Shown here in pieces: positions 35,281 to 44,828 of a stretch of DNA of 64,000 bases; position 1 is the first letter of the stretch; each line of letters opens with the position of its first letter. The DNA is from 2-02-FULL-55-14 sp964534125 (lineage in GTDB: Bacteria > Bacteroidota > Ignavibacteria > UBA10030). The position numbers were made by a program, and so were the translations under genes. A model generated the notes under the pieces. That model had not been told where the DNA came from, did no database searches, and was given only the letters and a program-made list of their open reading frames with translations. The stretch is from the NCBI GenBank assembly GCA_964534125.1, contig CAZHOJ010000007.1, positions 154,498 through 218,497 of the forward strand. The letters are read 5' to 3'.

Positions 35281-37890
35281 GTGTCAACGCCCCTCATGAA
35301 GCAGTATCAGAGCGTGAAGTCCCGGCATCCGGAGTCGGTGCTCCTGTTCCGTATGGGGGATTTCTACGAGACGTTCGAGGAGGATGCGCGCATCACGGCA
35401 AGGGTGCTGGGGATCACGCTGACCAAACGGGGCAATGGTGCAGCAGGGGAGGTCCCGCTGGCAGGATTCCCCCATCATGCGCTCGAGACCTATCTCCCCA
35501 AACTGGTCCGTGCGGGCTACAGAGTTGCCATTTGTGAGCAGCTGGAGGACCCGAAGAAGGCGAAGGGGATCGTCAAGCGCGATGTCATCGAAGTGGTCTC
35601 GCCGGGGGTCGCGTTCTCGGAGACCGTGCTGGACAAGAAGGACAACAACTTCATCTGCGGCCTCGCGTTCCCGCAGACGGAGGATGGGGCGATGGGCTGC
35701 GCATGGATCGACGTGTCCACGGGCGAGTTCTACGTGACGGAGGCCGATCAGGGGACCATTCGGAACCATCTTCTCGGGCTCCGGCCGTCGGAGCTGGTCG
35801 TGCGAAAGGCCGACAATGATGCGGCGACGAGGTTGCTGGGGACGGGCTTCAGCGGATTCCGGACACGCCTGGACGACTGGATCTTCCATCGCGACTACGG
35901 CTACGAGCTTTTCCTCAATCACTTCAGGACAAAATCCCTTAAGGGCTTCGGCGTGGAATCGTTCGGTCCGGGCATCATCGCGGCCGGCGGTGTCTTCCAC
36001 TACATCAATGAGTCCCAGCGGTCGAACGTCCCCCACATCCGCGCCCTCGTGCCGGTCGATCTCTCCCGGACGATGGCGCTCGATGCCTCCACGAAACGGA
36101 ACCTCGAGATCCTCTCCACTCTCGCCGGCGATGTGACGGGCTCGCTGTTCTCGGTTATCGACGACACGCGGACGCCGATGGGAGGGAGGATGCTCCGGTC
36201 CTGGGTGCATCAGCCGCTGAAGGATATCGAGGCCATCGTAGAGAGGCAGGAGCAGGTGGCGGCGATGCTCGCAGACGGGCGTCAGCGGACAGAGATGCAG
36301 GAGACGTTCGGGAGGATCGGCGACCTCGAACGCATGCTTGCCCGGTCCTCGACGGGACGGTCGGGGCCGAGAGAGCTTGTCGCGTTGCGTGATGCTCTCG
36401 ACATCATCGCGGACGTGCGCGGCCTTGCGGGGACAGTGCAGGGTGCTGCCGGTGAAATGCTCGGACGGCTGCACACCCTTGATGATGTGCGGGACCAGAT
36501 CCGGCGGGCCATCGTTGATGATCCGCCTGCCACCGTCGCAGCCGGCGGTGCGGTCCGCGACGGCTATCGTCCGGAGCTCGATGAGGTCCGGGGACTCTCA
36601 CGCGGGGCGAAGGAGTGGATCGCAAAATTGCAGGTGTCCGAACGGTCACGGACGGGCATCACCTCGCTCAAGATCGGGTACAACTCGGTCTTCGGCTATT
36701 ATATAGAGGTGACGAACGCGCACAAGGCGAAGGTGCCCGGGGACTATATCAGGAAACAGACGCTGACGACCGCCGAGCGGTACATCACTCCTGCCCTGAA
36801 GGAATATGAGGAGAAGGTGGCGCACGCCGAGGAGAAGATCCAGGCGCTCGAGACGGCGATCATCGCGGAGGTGCAGGCCATGATCGTGGTGCACGCCGCG
36901 CAGGTCCAGGAGAACGCCCGCATCATCGCGTTGCTCGATTGTGTCGCAGGGCTCGCCGCCGTGGCGGAAAAGAACCACTATGTCCGTCCGACGGTCGATG
37001 ACGGGACCCTGATCGACATCAGGCAGGGGCGGCATCCGGTCATCGAGCGGTTGCTTCCTCCCGGGGAGGCATATCAGCCGAACGACTGCATCCTGAACAC
37101 GGACGGGCCGAGCATGCTCATCATCACCGGTCCGAACATGAGCGGCAAGTCGAGCTACCTCCGGCAGGTCGGGCTCATCGTCCTGCTGGCGCAGATCGGC
37201 AGTTCTGTGCCGGCAGCGTCGGCGCACATCGGCCTCGTCGACCGCATTTTCACGCGTGTTGGTGCGTCGGACAACATTGCGGAGGGGGAGAGCACATTCC
37301 TGGTGGAGATGCAGGAGGCCGCGAACATCGTGCATGCGGCCACGCGCCGGAGCCTCATCCTCCTTGACGAAGTGGGGCGGGGGACGAGCACGTTCGACGG
37401 CATCAGCATCGCATGGGCATTGTCGGAGTACATCCATACCAGAGTGGGGGCCCGGACATTGTTCGCGACGCACTACCATGAGCTGAACCGGCTGGAACAG
37501 CTCCTGCCGGGGGCGAAGAACGTGAAGGTCGACGTGCGGGAGTATGGCGACAAGGTCGTCTTCCTGCACACTGTCGTCGACGGCTATGCGGACCATTCGT
37601 ACGGTATCCATGTCGCCCAGATGGCCGGCCTCCCCCGCGAGGTGACCGACCGGGCGAACGAGATCCTCCGCAACCTGGAATCGAGTGACCTGGTTGTCCA
37701 CCGCGCATCTGCCGATAGGGTCCCTGCCGACACGTCGCAGCTTGGATTGTTCGAGGTGAAGGACGACCGGCTCCGGGATGAGATCCGCATGCTCGACATC
37801 CAGTCGATGACTCCCGTCCAGGCGCTGCAGGTCCTGGATGAGCTGAAGCGAAGGATCGAAAAGGAGGAGAAACGGCCTCCGGAGGCATGA
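35281..37890 (+). CDS. mutS: DNA mismatch repair ATPase MutS
   Basis: 869 residues, GTG start 9 bp after rtcB. Mismatch recognition with the Phe-x-Glu motif in RMGDFYETFEEDA; connector, core and clamp domains; ATPase with Walker A TGPNMSGKSSYLRQ near 616, STFLVEMQEAA, Walker B LILLDEVGRGTSTFDG and ATHYHELN; a C-terminal dimerisation tail. Normal full-length MutS1. mutL is not in the window. Confidence 0.96.
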   Translation: MSTPLMKQYQSVKSRHPESVLLFRMGDFYETFEEDARITARVLGITLTKRGNGAAGEVPLAGFPHHALETYLPKLVRAGYRVAICEQLEDPKKAKGIVKRDVIEVVSPGVAFSETVLDKKDNNFICGLAFPQTEDGAMGCAWIDVSTGEFYVTEADQGTIRNHLLGLRPSELVVRKADNDAATRLLGTGFSGFRTRLDDWIFHRDYGYELFLNHFRTKSLKGFGVESFGPGIIAAGGVFHYINESQRSNVPHIRALVPVDLSRTMALDASTKRNLEILSTLAGDVTGSLFSVIDDTRTPMGGRMLRSWVHQPLKDIEAIVERQEQVAAMLADGRQRTEMQETFGRIGDLERMLARSSTGRSGPRELVALRDALDIIADVRGLAGTVQGAAGEMLGRLHTLDDVRDQIRRAIVDDPPATVAAGGAVRDGYRPELDEVRGLSRGAKEWIAKLQVSERSRTGITSLKIGYNSVFGYYIEVTNAHKAKVPGDYIRKQTLTTAERYITPALKEYEEKVAHAEEKIQALETAIIAEVQAMIVVHAAQVQENARIIALLDCVAGLAAVAEKNHYVRPTVDDGTLIDIRQGRHPVIERLLPPGEAYQPNDCILNTDGPSMLIITGPNMSGKSSYLRQVGLIVLLAQIGSSVPAASAHIGLVDRIFTRVGASDNIAEGESTFLVEMQEAANIVHAATRRSLILLDEVGRGTSTFDGISIAWALSEYIHTRVGARTLFATHYHELNRLEQLLPGAKNVKVDVREYGDKVVFLHTVVDGYADHSYGIHVAQMAGLPREVTDRANEILRNLESSDLVVHRASADRVPADTSQLGLFEVKDDRLRDEIRMLDIQSMTPVQALQVLDELKRRIEKEEKRPPEA

Positions 37891-37966
37891 CCGTTCATGC
37901 TCAGGCATTGCCGGCGGGATCCCACTGGGCTCCTGAGCACAGATCACACATGAGAGAAGGGCACGA

Positions 37967-38566
37967 ATGCGCACCATCACACTGACCAGACACAAACTTT
38001 CGCACATTCCTGAACTGACGCTCGATTCATCGATCTTCGAGCCGACCTATGACGGTGCGTGTTCCATGGGGCACTGCAATGCACATTGCTGCAGGGACGG
38101 CGTACTGCTGGACCCTGCGGACAAGCAGAAGATCCTCGACCACGCGGACCTGGTGATCCGGCACATGGACCCGCACCAGATCGCGGACCCGGAGGAATGG
38201 TTCGATGACGATGAGATCGAGGATCCGGACTTTCCGTCGGGGGTGTGTACCGGCACCTCGGCGCCGGAATACGGCTGTGTTTTCCTCAACAGCCGTGGGC
38301 ACTGTGTGCTGCAGGTCGCGGCGATGGCCTCGGGAATGGAGAAGTTCACCCTGAAGCCGTATTATTGCGTCGCCTATCCGCTCACTATCTCAGATGGCGT
38401 GCTCACGGTGGAGGACGGCTCATTCACGAACAGGTCGCAATGCTGCGCGCCGGGCGGCAGTCCACAGCTGGCACCCGTTGATGTCTGCAGGGAGGAGCTG
38501 GAGTTCATGCTCGGTCCCGATGGACTGAGCGAATGCGACGAGATCCGGCAGTCGTATGCGAAATGA
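37967..38566 (+). CDS. DUF3109/YkgJ-like cysteine-cluster protein
   Basis: 199 residues rich in Cys: CSMGHCNAHCCRDG, GVCTGTS, GHCVLQ, YYCVAYPL and QCCAPGG. The pattern is that of the DUF3109/YkgJ metal-binding group, proposed to bind zinc or an iron-sulphur cluster. Acidic DDDEIEDPD loop in the middle. Soluble, no signal peptide; function unknown. It follows mutS after 76 bp that contain an inverted repeat (TGCTCAGG at 37898-37905, CCTGAGCA at 37932-37939). Confidence 0.75.
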   Translation: MRTITLTRHKLSHIPELTLDSSIFEPTYDGACSMGHCNAHCCRDGVLLDPADKQKILDHADLVIRHMDPHQIADPEEWFDDDEIEDPDFPSGVCTGTSAPEYGCVFLNSRGHCVLQVAAMASGMEKFTLKPYYCVAYPLTISDGVLTVEDGSFTNRSQCCAPGGSPQLAPVDVCREELEFMLGPDGLSECDEIRQSYAK

Positions 38567-38611
38567 ACGTGACCCACGGACCACGATGCAACGGACAGAT
38601 CGGAGGATACC

Positions 38612-39082
38612 ATGATGCCCGCGTCATATGCCGGTTTCTGGAAACGTTTTGCTGCGTACCTCATCGACAAGCTTCTCCTGTCGGTGGTGAGCCTCATGAT
38701 CCTGCTGCCCATGATGGCAGTCTTCGGTGTAGGACTTGGAATGTCCATTGCTGAAGGGGATGAGGAGTCCACGATCGCTGTCGTTCTGGCCGCCATCGTG
38801 GCGTGGACCATCATCGGCATCATCATCCTGCTCGCCAACTGGCTGTACTTCGCCCTGATGGAATCGTCCGCGAAGCAGGCCACGCTGGGGAAGATGGCTC
38901 TGGGGATCATCGTCACAGACCTCGAGGGCCGGCGCATCTCCTTCGGCCGTGCGACGGGCAGGTACTTCGGGAAGATCATTTCCGACCTCACCTTCTCCAT
39001 CGGGTACATCATCGCCGGCTTCACGGAGAAGAAGCAGGCGCTGCATGACATGATGGCTTCCTGTCTCGTGGTGAACTCGTGA
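38612..39082 (+). CDS. RDD-family membrane protein
   Basis: 156 residues. Opens YAGFWKRFAAYLIDKLLLS with the Arg and Asp that define RDD proteins, two long hydrophobic segments (about 22-46 and 62-86), then KQATLGKMALGIIVTD. Possibly a transporter or ion exchanger component; unassigned. A GGAGG ribosome site precedes the ATG. Confidence 0.85.
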   Translation: MMPASYAGFWKRFAAYLIDKLLLSVVSLMILLPMMAVFGVGLGMSIAEGDEESTIAVVLAAIVAWTIIGIIILLANWLYFALMESSAKQATLGKMALGIIVTDLEGRRISFGRATGRYFGKIISDLTFSIGYIIAGFTEKKQALHDMMASCLVVNS

Positions 39083-39140
39083 CGGGGACCGCATCGGGCC
39101 GCACATTGCTTGTCCTCACACTTCGGATGAACGGATCTCT

Positions 39141-40382
39141 ATGAATCAACGACGCCTCTTCCGCACCATCGAATCGTTCGCTTCGGACCTGTTCCGCACC
39201 GACAAGGACCTCCTGAAGCATGTCGTGAACGAGATCGTGAAAAGTCCCGACATCCAGATCAAAGGGGGCCGGATCTGGCAGCTCCAGCCGAAACAGCACT
39301 CATACCTTCTCATCCACCAGATCGGACAGATCGAACGCCTCGAGCGGGGATACACCATCCCGATCATGAAGTACCCGGTCTTTCAGAACCTGATGGAGCA
39401 GCGTTCGATCCTTGCGAACGAGACCGACTCCTACCTGCGCGGGAAGGGGATCATCAAATACTCCGCGACCGGTGTCGGGGAGAAGGTCTCGCTCCCCGAG
39501 GGTGACGTCTACCAGTACGTGCTCGCATTCAACTATGACGAGCTTGACCAGTCGATCCTCGGAGACCTCAACATCATATCGCTCGCCGTCACGTCGGCGA
39601 TGAAGAACCGGTCCATCGCGAGGCGGGCACAGGACCTGGCCAAGGACATCGACAAGGCCAGGGACATCCAGAAGTGCGTCCTTCCGACGCCGTTCCTGAA
39701 ATTCTCCCACTTCGAGATCTATGGCATCTCGGAACCTGCGCGCATCGTGGGGGGCGATTTCTTCGATTACATCGTTCCGGTCGAGGATCCCGACCGGGTG
39801 TGCGTCGTCATCGGCGACGCTGCGAGCAAGGGATTTTCCGCTGCGGCGCAGGCGCTCTATGTCGTGGGGGCGATGCGCATGGGAGTGGAGCATCAGACGA
39901 AGATATCGTCGCTGATGGAGCGGGTCAACAAGTTGATCAACATGTCCTTCGACGACGAGCAGTTCGTGACGATGACCTACCTCGAACTGACAGATAACAA
40001 ACGCGGCGTGCTGCTCTATTCCAATGCAGGTCACCACCGGTCGTGCCTCTGGCATGCGGAGACGCAGACCATGGAGTACCTGGACTCGACCGGGCACATT
40101 CTTGGACCCTTCCCGGAGCAAAGCTATCGCGTCGATAACGTGATCATGTCACCCGGCGATGTGCTGCTGATGTACACCGACGGCATCACCGAGGCGCGGG
40201 AGGCGGGAGAGGGAGAGATGTTCGGCGAGGACCGCGTTGAAGCGCTCCTGCGGGAGGCCAGCGGCCGTCCCGCGCAGGAGATCGCACAATCGATCATTGC
40301 CGCCGCCCGGGCGTACGAGTCGCCCGGCGAGCCGGCGGACGACAAGACTGTTGTGGTGATACAGCGGCTTCCGTACCTTTAA
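39141..40382 (+). CDS. SpoIIE-type PP2C serine phosphatase with GAF-like N-terminus
   Basis: 413 residues. Residues 1 to about 170 look like a GAF-type sensor; from about 175 a linker helix (AQDLAKDIDKARDIQ) leads into the PPM/SpoIIE domain: RIVGGDFFDYI, CVVIGDAASKGFSAA, YSNAGHHRSC, LMYTDGITEAR and DDKTVVVIQ carry the metal-binding Asp set. It should dephosphorylate an anti-sigma-factor antagonist or similar partner; no anti-sigma kinase or STAS gene is adjacent. It lies 59 bp after the RDD gene. Confidence 0.88.
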   Translation: MNQRRLFRTIESFASDLFRTDKDLLKHVVNEIVKSPDIQIKGGRIWQLQPKQHSYLLIHQIGQIERLERGYTIPIMKYPVFQNLMEQRSILANETDSYLRGKGIIKYSATGVGEKVSLPEGDVYQYVLAFNYDELDQSILGDLNIISLAVTSAMKNRSIARRAQDLAKDIDKARDIQKCVLPTPFLKFSHFEIYGISEPARIVGGDFFDYIVPVEDPDRVCVVIGDAASKGFSAAAQALYVVGAMRMGVEHQTKISSLMERVNKLINMSFDDEQFVTMTYLELTDNKRGVLLYSNAGHHRSCLWHAETQTMEYLDSTGHILGPFPEQSYRVDNVIMSPGDVLLMYTDGITEAREAGEGEMFGEDRVEALLREASGRPAQEIAQSIIAAARAYESPGEPADDKTVVVIQRLPYL

Positions 40383-40393
40383 GCATCATCCTC

Positions 40394-40422
40394 TTCATGC
40401 GCAGCGGCGGTCGCCCTATGAT
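40394..40422 (+). promoter_or_regulatory. Possible promoter of the HerA-like gene
   Basis: TTCATG (40394-40399), 17 nt, TATGAT (40417-40422), 23 nt before ATG 40446. The -10 is good; the -35 is poor. Confidence 0.35.
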
Positions 40423-40445
40423 GACCGTCGAAGAAAGGGCAGACC

Positions 40446-42050
40446 ATGCTTGAGAAGAAATTCATCGGTGTTGTGCAGCACGTGTCGACCGGGTGCGTGG
40501 ACATCCTGATCGATGCCGGCATCAAGTCGCTCAAGCGCGACCTGAACGGTAAGACCTACTACATCGGCCAGATCGGCATGTATGTGCTCATTCCAATGGG
40601 AAGCCTGGTCCTCATCGGTATGGTGACCGATTTCAAGAAAGAGGATGTCGTCATCAACGGACAGCCAGCCCAGCGCTACCGTATGGCCTCGTCGTTGGTC
40701 GGGACCGTCAAAGGCGGCAAGTACGAGCGCGGTGTGTCCGTATTCCCCGTCGTGGATGCGCCGGTATACATGGCAGAGGACGCCGACCTCTCTGTCGCGT
40801 TCTCGACCTACCAGCGGTACGGTTTCTCCATCGGCCAGATCTCGCTCTTCGAGAACCAGCGGGCCTTCCTCGACGCGAACAAGTTCTTCGGAAAACACAT
40901 CGCCGTCCTCGGTTCGAGCGGCGCGGGCAAGTCGTGTACCGTCTCGTCCATTTTGCAGAAGGTGTCGACGTATCCTGACACCAACATCATCATTCTCGAC
41001 ATCCACAACGAGTACAAGGACGCCTTCCCGGGCGTCTGCAACCACCTCGACATCGCGGAGTTCGAGCTCCCGTTCTGGCTGATGAACTTCGACGAGCTCC
41101 GGGAGATGTTCGTGGACGAGAAGGACGAGCACGCCTCGTCGCAGATCACCGTGCTGAAGGACCTCGTCCTCGCCTCCAAGAAGGGCAAGAATCCGGAGAT
41201 GTCGTCGCTCATCACCATCGACACGCCGGTCTATTTTGACCTCGCCGAGATCAGGGCGAAGATGCAGTACATGGACACGGAAAAGATCACGATGGGGGCG
41301 CATGTGAAGGAGGGCCCCTTCTACGGGAAGTTCACGCGATTCCTCGTGCGCCTGGACGGCAAGCTGAACGATCCCCGGTACGAGTTCATGTTCCGGCCGA
41401 AGAAGTATACCACGTCGTCGTCCCTGAACGAGCTCCTCACCCACATCCTGGGGGCCGACGGCTCCGCGCAGGTGACCATCCTCGACCTCTCCGGCGTTCC
41501 GTTCGACATCGTGAATACGATCGTTTCGCTCCTCGCGAGGATGACGTTCGACTTCAACTTCTGGAACCCGAACCGCCGTGAGTTCCCCATCCTCCTCGTA
41601 TTCGAAGAGGCACATAACTACCTCCCGCAGACGAGCACCACGACGACGGCAGCACGACGAACGGTCGAACGGATTGCCAAGGAGGGCCGAAAGTACGGCG
41701 TCAGCATCATGGTCGTGAGCCAACGGCCCGTCGAAGTGTCCGAAACGATCCTCTCGCAGTGCAACAACTATGTGGTGCTCCGCCTCACCAACCCTCTGGA
41801 CCAGAACTACGTCCGGAAGCTCGTCCCCGACACGTTCGCGAGCCTCACCGATGTCCTCCCGTCGCTGCGCCAGGGAGAGGCGCTCGTCGTCGGAGAGGCG
41901 ATCTCGATGCCGCTGAGGGTCCAGATCGACTTCCCCAAGCCCGAGCCGAACAGCTCCGACATCAAGTTCTACGAGAAGTGGAAGAAGAGCGAGGCGAGGA
42001 CCAAGATCGAGGAGGTCGTGACCCGCTGGTGGAAGCAGGAAAAGGTCTGA
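40446..42050 (+). CDS. HerA-like hexameric ATPase (DUF87)
   Basis: 534 residues. N-terminal HAS-barrel-like domain (MLEKKFIGVVQHV to about 100), then a RecA/FtsK-type ATPase: Walker A AVLGSSGAGKSCTV near 160, Walker B LLVFEEAHNYLP, and the C-terminal arginine region SIMVVSQRPVEVSETILSQCN. HerA proteins pump DNA, normally with the nuclease NurA or, in defence systems, with Sir2 or DUF4297 effectors. Neither is adjacent: the neighbours are a PP2C phosphatase and msrP. So this is a stand-alone HerA whose partner, if any, is elsewhere. Confidence 0.85.
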   Translation: MLEKKFIGVVQHVSTGCVDILIDAGIKSLKRDLNGKTYYIGQIGMYVLIPMGSLVLIGMVTDFKKEDVVINGQPAQRYRMASSLVGTVKGGKYERGVSVFPVVDAPVYMAEDADLSVAFSTYQRYGFSIGQISLFENQRAFLDANKFFGKHIAVLGSSGAGKSCTVSSILQKVSTYPDTNIIILDIHNEYKDAFPGVCNHLDIAEFELPFWLMNFDELREMFVDEKDEHASSQITVLKDLVLASKKGKNPEMSSLITIDTPVYFDLAEIRAKMQYMDTEKITMGAHVKEGPFYGKFTRFLVRLDGKLNDPRYEFMFRPKKYTTSSSLNELLTHILGADGSAQVTILDLSGVPFDIVNTIVSLLARMTFDFNFWNPNRREFPILLVFEEAHNYLPQTSTTTTAARRTVERIAKEGRKYGVSIMVVSQRPVEVSETILSQCNNYVVLRLTNPLDQNYVRKLVPDTFASLTDVLPSLRQGEALVVGEAISMPLRVQIDFPKPEPNSSDIKFYEKWKKSEARTKIEEVVTRWWKQEKV

Positions 42051-42126
42051 CGCGGCCGGAACCCACTGCCCGCTGCGCTCGTTCTGTAACAATACCGCCT
42101 GATCACACCACGGAAGAGAAGGACCG

Positions 42127-43062
42127 ATGCTTCTTCGCCGAAAACCGGACATCCCGTCATCCGAGATCACGCCCGAGGGCCTCTACTATGACCGGCGGGA
42201 GTGGCTCAGAGCTGCGGGGCTGCTCTCGTTGAGCACCTTCGTCCCCCCGGCGCCTGCGCAGGACCAGGGCCGCTGGCCGCAGGGCAAGAAGGGACCATTC
42301 GACACGGACGAGAAGGCCAGCACGTTCCGTGAGATCACCACCTACAACAACTTCTACGAGTTCGGTACAGACAAGAGCGACCCGGCTGAAAACTCCGCCG
42401 GTTTCCGCCCGGTTCCCTGGTCGGTGCGGGTCGAGGGGCATGTCAGGAAGCCTGCGACCTATACGCTCGAGGACCTGTTGAAAGGGGCGACGCTTGAGGA
42501 CAGGATCTACAGGATGCGGTGTGTCGAAGGCTGGTCGATGGTCATCCCGTGGCAGGGATTCCAGCTCTCGGCATTGATCGAGCGGGTCCAGCCGACCTCA
42601 CGGTCGAAGTATCTCGCCTTCGAGACCGTGTTCCGTCCGGACGAGATGCCCGGACAGCGACGTGCCGTCCTGGAGTGGCCGTATGTCGAGGGATTGAGGA
42701 TGGATGAGGCGATGCACCCGCTCGTGCTTCTGTCGACGGGATTGTACGGGAAGTCCCTGCTGAATCAGAACGGCGCACCCCTCAGACTTGTGGTACCGTG
42801 GAAATACGGTTTCAAGAGCATCAAGTCGATCGTCAGGATCACATTCACCGAGACAGAGCCACCAACGTCGTGGAACCGTGCCACGCCGCGTGAGTACGGG
42901 TTCTACTCCAACGTCAATCCCGATGTGGACCATCCCCGCTGGAGCCAGCGCACCGAGCGTCGTATCGGCGAGTTCGGCAAGCGCCGCACGCTCATGTTCA
43001 ACGGATATGCGGACCAGGTCTCGGCGTTGTATGCCGGGATGGACCTGAAGACACACTACTGA
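42127..43062 (+). CDS. msrP: Protein-methionine-sulfoxide reductase catalytic subunit MsrP (YedY)
   Basis: 311 residues. Periplasmic molybdopterin enzyme that reduces oxidised methionines in envelope proteins. A twin-arginine leader (RREWLRAAGLLSLSTF, ending APAQ) sends it folded through Tat. The Mo-ligand Cys is in YRMRCVEGWSM; TTYNNFYEFGTDKSDP and PLRLVVPWKYGFKSIK are family motifs. The stop overlaps msrQ (TGATG). Confidence 0.95.
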   Translation: MLLRRKPDIPSSEITPEGLYYDRREWLRAAGLLSLSTFVPPAPAQDQGRWPQGKKGPFDTDEKASTFREITTYNNFYEFGTDKSDPAENSAGFRPVPWSVRVEGHVRKPATYTLEDLLKGATLEDRIYRMRCVEGWSMVIPWQGFQLSALIERVQPTSRSKYLAFETVFRPDEMPGQRRAVLEWPYVEGLRMDEAMHPLVLLSTGLYGKSLLNQNGAPLRLVVPWKYGFKSIKSIVRITFTETEPPTSWNRATPREYGFYSNVNPDVDHPRWSQRTERRIGEFGKRRTLMFNGYADQVSALYAGMDLKTHY

Positions 43063-43697
43063 TGTCCTGGCCAGCGACGCTGTCGCCCCGTGTGTTCGCG
43101 GTCGTCCGGGCCGTCCTGTTCCTGGCCGCTCTCCTTCCGCTGACACTGCTCGTAGAGGGCTACCTCACCGACACGCTGAGCGTCAATCCGCTCGACGATA
43201 TCACTGACGAGACGGGGACATGGACTCTTCGTTTCCTCGTCATCACGCTTGCCATCACTCCGCTCCGCACGCTCACCGGCTGGAGCTGGCTTGCGCGGTT
43301 GCGGAAAATGGCGGGCTTGTTCGCGTTCTTCTACGGCACCCTTCACCTCTTCACCTACCTGTATTTCGACAAGTTCTTCTTCTGGGAGGACATCCTTGCT
43401 GATATCCCGCAGCGACGGTTCATCCTCGTCGGTCTCTCGGCGTGGCTTCTTATGCTTCCGCTTGCCATCTCTTCGTACAGCAGGATCACCGCGTGGATAG
43501 GAGGTCGACGCTGGAAGATGCTGCACCGGGCGGTCTACGCCATCGCGCTCCTTGGCGTGGTCCATTACTACTGGCTGGTGAAGTTCGATACGTTCCGTCC
43601 GCTCATCTATGGGGGGATCGTCGGCGTGCTGTTGCTGTTCCGTCTATGGAAACCGCTCATGCGGTGGCGGGGATCGATGCAGGCGAACCGGCCGTGA
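43062..43697 (+). CDS. msrQ: MsrQ haem-binding membrane subunit (YedZ)
   Basis: 211 residues, six predicted membrane segments of the ferric-reductase-like fold. Haem ligand histidines are likely in GTLHLFTYL, MLHRAVYAI and VVHYYWLV. It passes electrons from the quinone pool to MsrP. Overlaps msrP by 1 bp. A 7-bp hairpin at 43687-43707 spans its stop and may end transcription against the converging lptG. Confidence 0.93.
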   Translation: MSWPATLSPRVFAVVRAVLFLAALLPLTLLVEGYLTDTLSVNPLDDITDETGTWTLRFLVITLAITPLRTLTGWSWLARLRKMAGLFAFFYGTLHLFTYLYFDKFFFWEDILADIPQRRFILVGLSAWLLMLPLAISSYSRITAWIGGRRWKMLHRAVYAIALLGVVHYYWLVKFDTFRPLIYGGIVGVLLLFRLWKPLMRWRGSMQANRP

Positions 43698-43730
43698 CGG
43701 GGCCGGTGTCGGGGTGATGCTGCGGAGAGC

Positions 43731-44828
43731 TTACTTCTGGACGCGTATGATGTTGACGATGGCGGCGGCCAGGAAAATGATATTGGCCAGCCATGCGGTG
43801 AGGAGCGGATCGAGGTCCCCGTTGTAGCCGAACACCTGGCTTATCTTGGTGAAGGCCAGGTAGATGAACGTCACAGCCACGGCGATCCCGAAGCCCAGAG
43901 CGGCCCCGGTCCGTTGACGTGCCGACGCGAACGGGACGCCGAACAGGATCATGATGATGCTCGCGAAGGGGAATGCGAGCTTCGCGTGATAGTCGACCAG
44001 CCACCGTGAGACATCCTGCCCTGCCTGCCGCTGGCTCTGAATGAAGGCCGCCAGGTCCTCGTACACCATCTCATCCGGTTTCCGCTGTTTCTTCTCGATA
44101 TCATCAGGAAGCAATCCCAGCGTTCCCACGAACAGGCTGTCATAGGCGACGATGGGGCTGTTCAGGTCCAGCGTGTTCTGGTGGGTCCCGCGTTGCAGCG
44201 TCCATCCCTCTTTCTGTCCTTCCGTCCGGTCGCTCCATCTCATGTGCGGGGCGTCATAACGGTGGATGACCACCGTCCGGTTCGAATCGGCGAACTCGAG
44301 GATGGAGAGCTTGCTGGCTGTCCGCGACTGGATGTCGAAGTAGTTGACGGACACGATCTGCGACGGGCCCACCTGGAAGAACAGGTTGAACCGCTGCGAC
44401 GGGCTCCCGCCGCGATGCAGATAGGTGCGCTCGATGTAGTATTTCGTCTGGTTCGAGTACGGGACGATCCATCCGTTCAGGTACACCGAGAGCGCAGAGA
44501 CGACGATGCCGACGACGAGGAACGGCGCGAGGAAACGGTACAGGCTTACGCCCCCTGATTTCATTGCCGCCAGCTCCTGATTGCCCGACATCCGGCCGAC
44601 AACGAACAGGGCCGCGAGGAGCATTGCCACTGGCGTCATCAGCTTCATGATGTCCGGCGTGAAGGAGATGTAATACTTGATGATGATGCTGGCGGGCACC
44701 TGGGCATCCAGGAAGTCGTCGACCTTCTCCGTGAGGTCGATGATGAGAAAGATGCAGATGAAGCTCAGAAGCCCGAACGACGATGCAACGACGTACTGCC
44801 AGACGATGTACCGGTCGATGAGCTTCAT
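43731..44828 (-). CDS. lptG: LPS export permease LptG (YjgP/YjgQ family)
   Basis: 365 residues. Opens MKLIDRYIVWQYV, with two N-terminal and several C-terminal membrane segments around a large periplasmic beta-jellyroll (about 120-255). SGNQELAAMKSGGVSLYRF is the family coupling-helix region. With LptF it forms the inner-membrane part of the LPS extractor powered by LptB, which is not in this window. Start overlaps the lptF stop by 4 bp. The F and G assignment follows gene order and could be swapped. Confidence 0.9.
   Translation of the reverse strand: MKLIDRYIVWQYVVASSFGLLSFICIFLIIDLTEKVDDFLDAQVPASIIIKYYISFTPDIMKLMTPVAMLLAALFVVGRMSGNQELAAMKSGGVSLYRFLAPFLVVGIVVSALSVYLNGWIVPYSNQTKYYIERTYLHRGGSPSQRFNLFFQVGPSQIVSVNYFDIQSRTASKLSILEFADSNRTVVIHRYDAPHMRWSDRTEGQKEGWTLQRGTHQNTLDLNSPIVAYDSLFVGTLGLLPDDIEKKQRKPDEMVYEDLAAFIQSQRQAGQDVSRWLVDYHAKLAFPFASIIMILFGVPFASARQRTGAALGFGIAVAVTFIYLAFTKISQVFGYNGDLDPLLTAWLANIIFLAAAIVNIIRVQK

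Noticed and set aside
40446..42050. HerA-based antiphage defence system
   Set aside because: No Sir2, DUF4297, nuclease or other effector adjacent, and the surroundings are housekeeping genes.
40416..42170. 584-codon minus-strand frame opposite the HerA-like gene
   Set aside because: Shadow of the HerA-like ATPase; charged low-complexity sequence without a start context.
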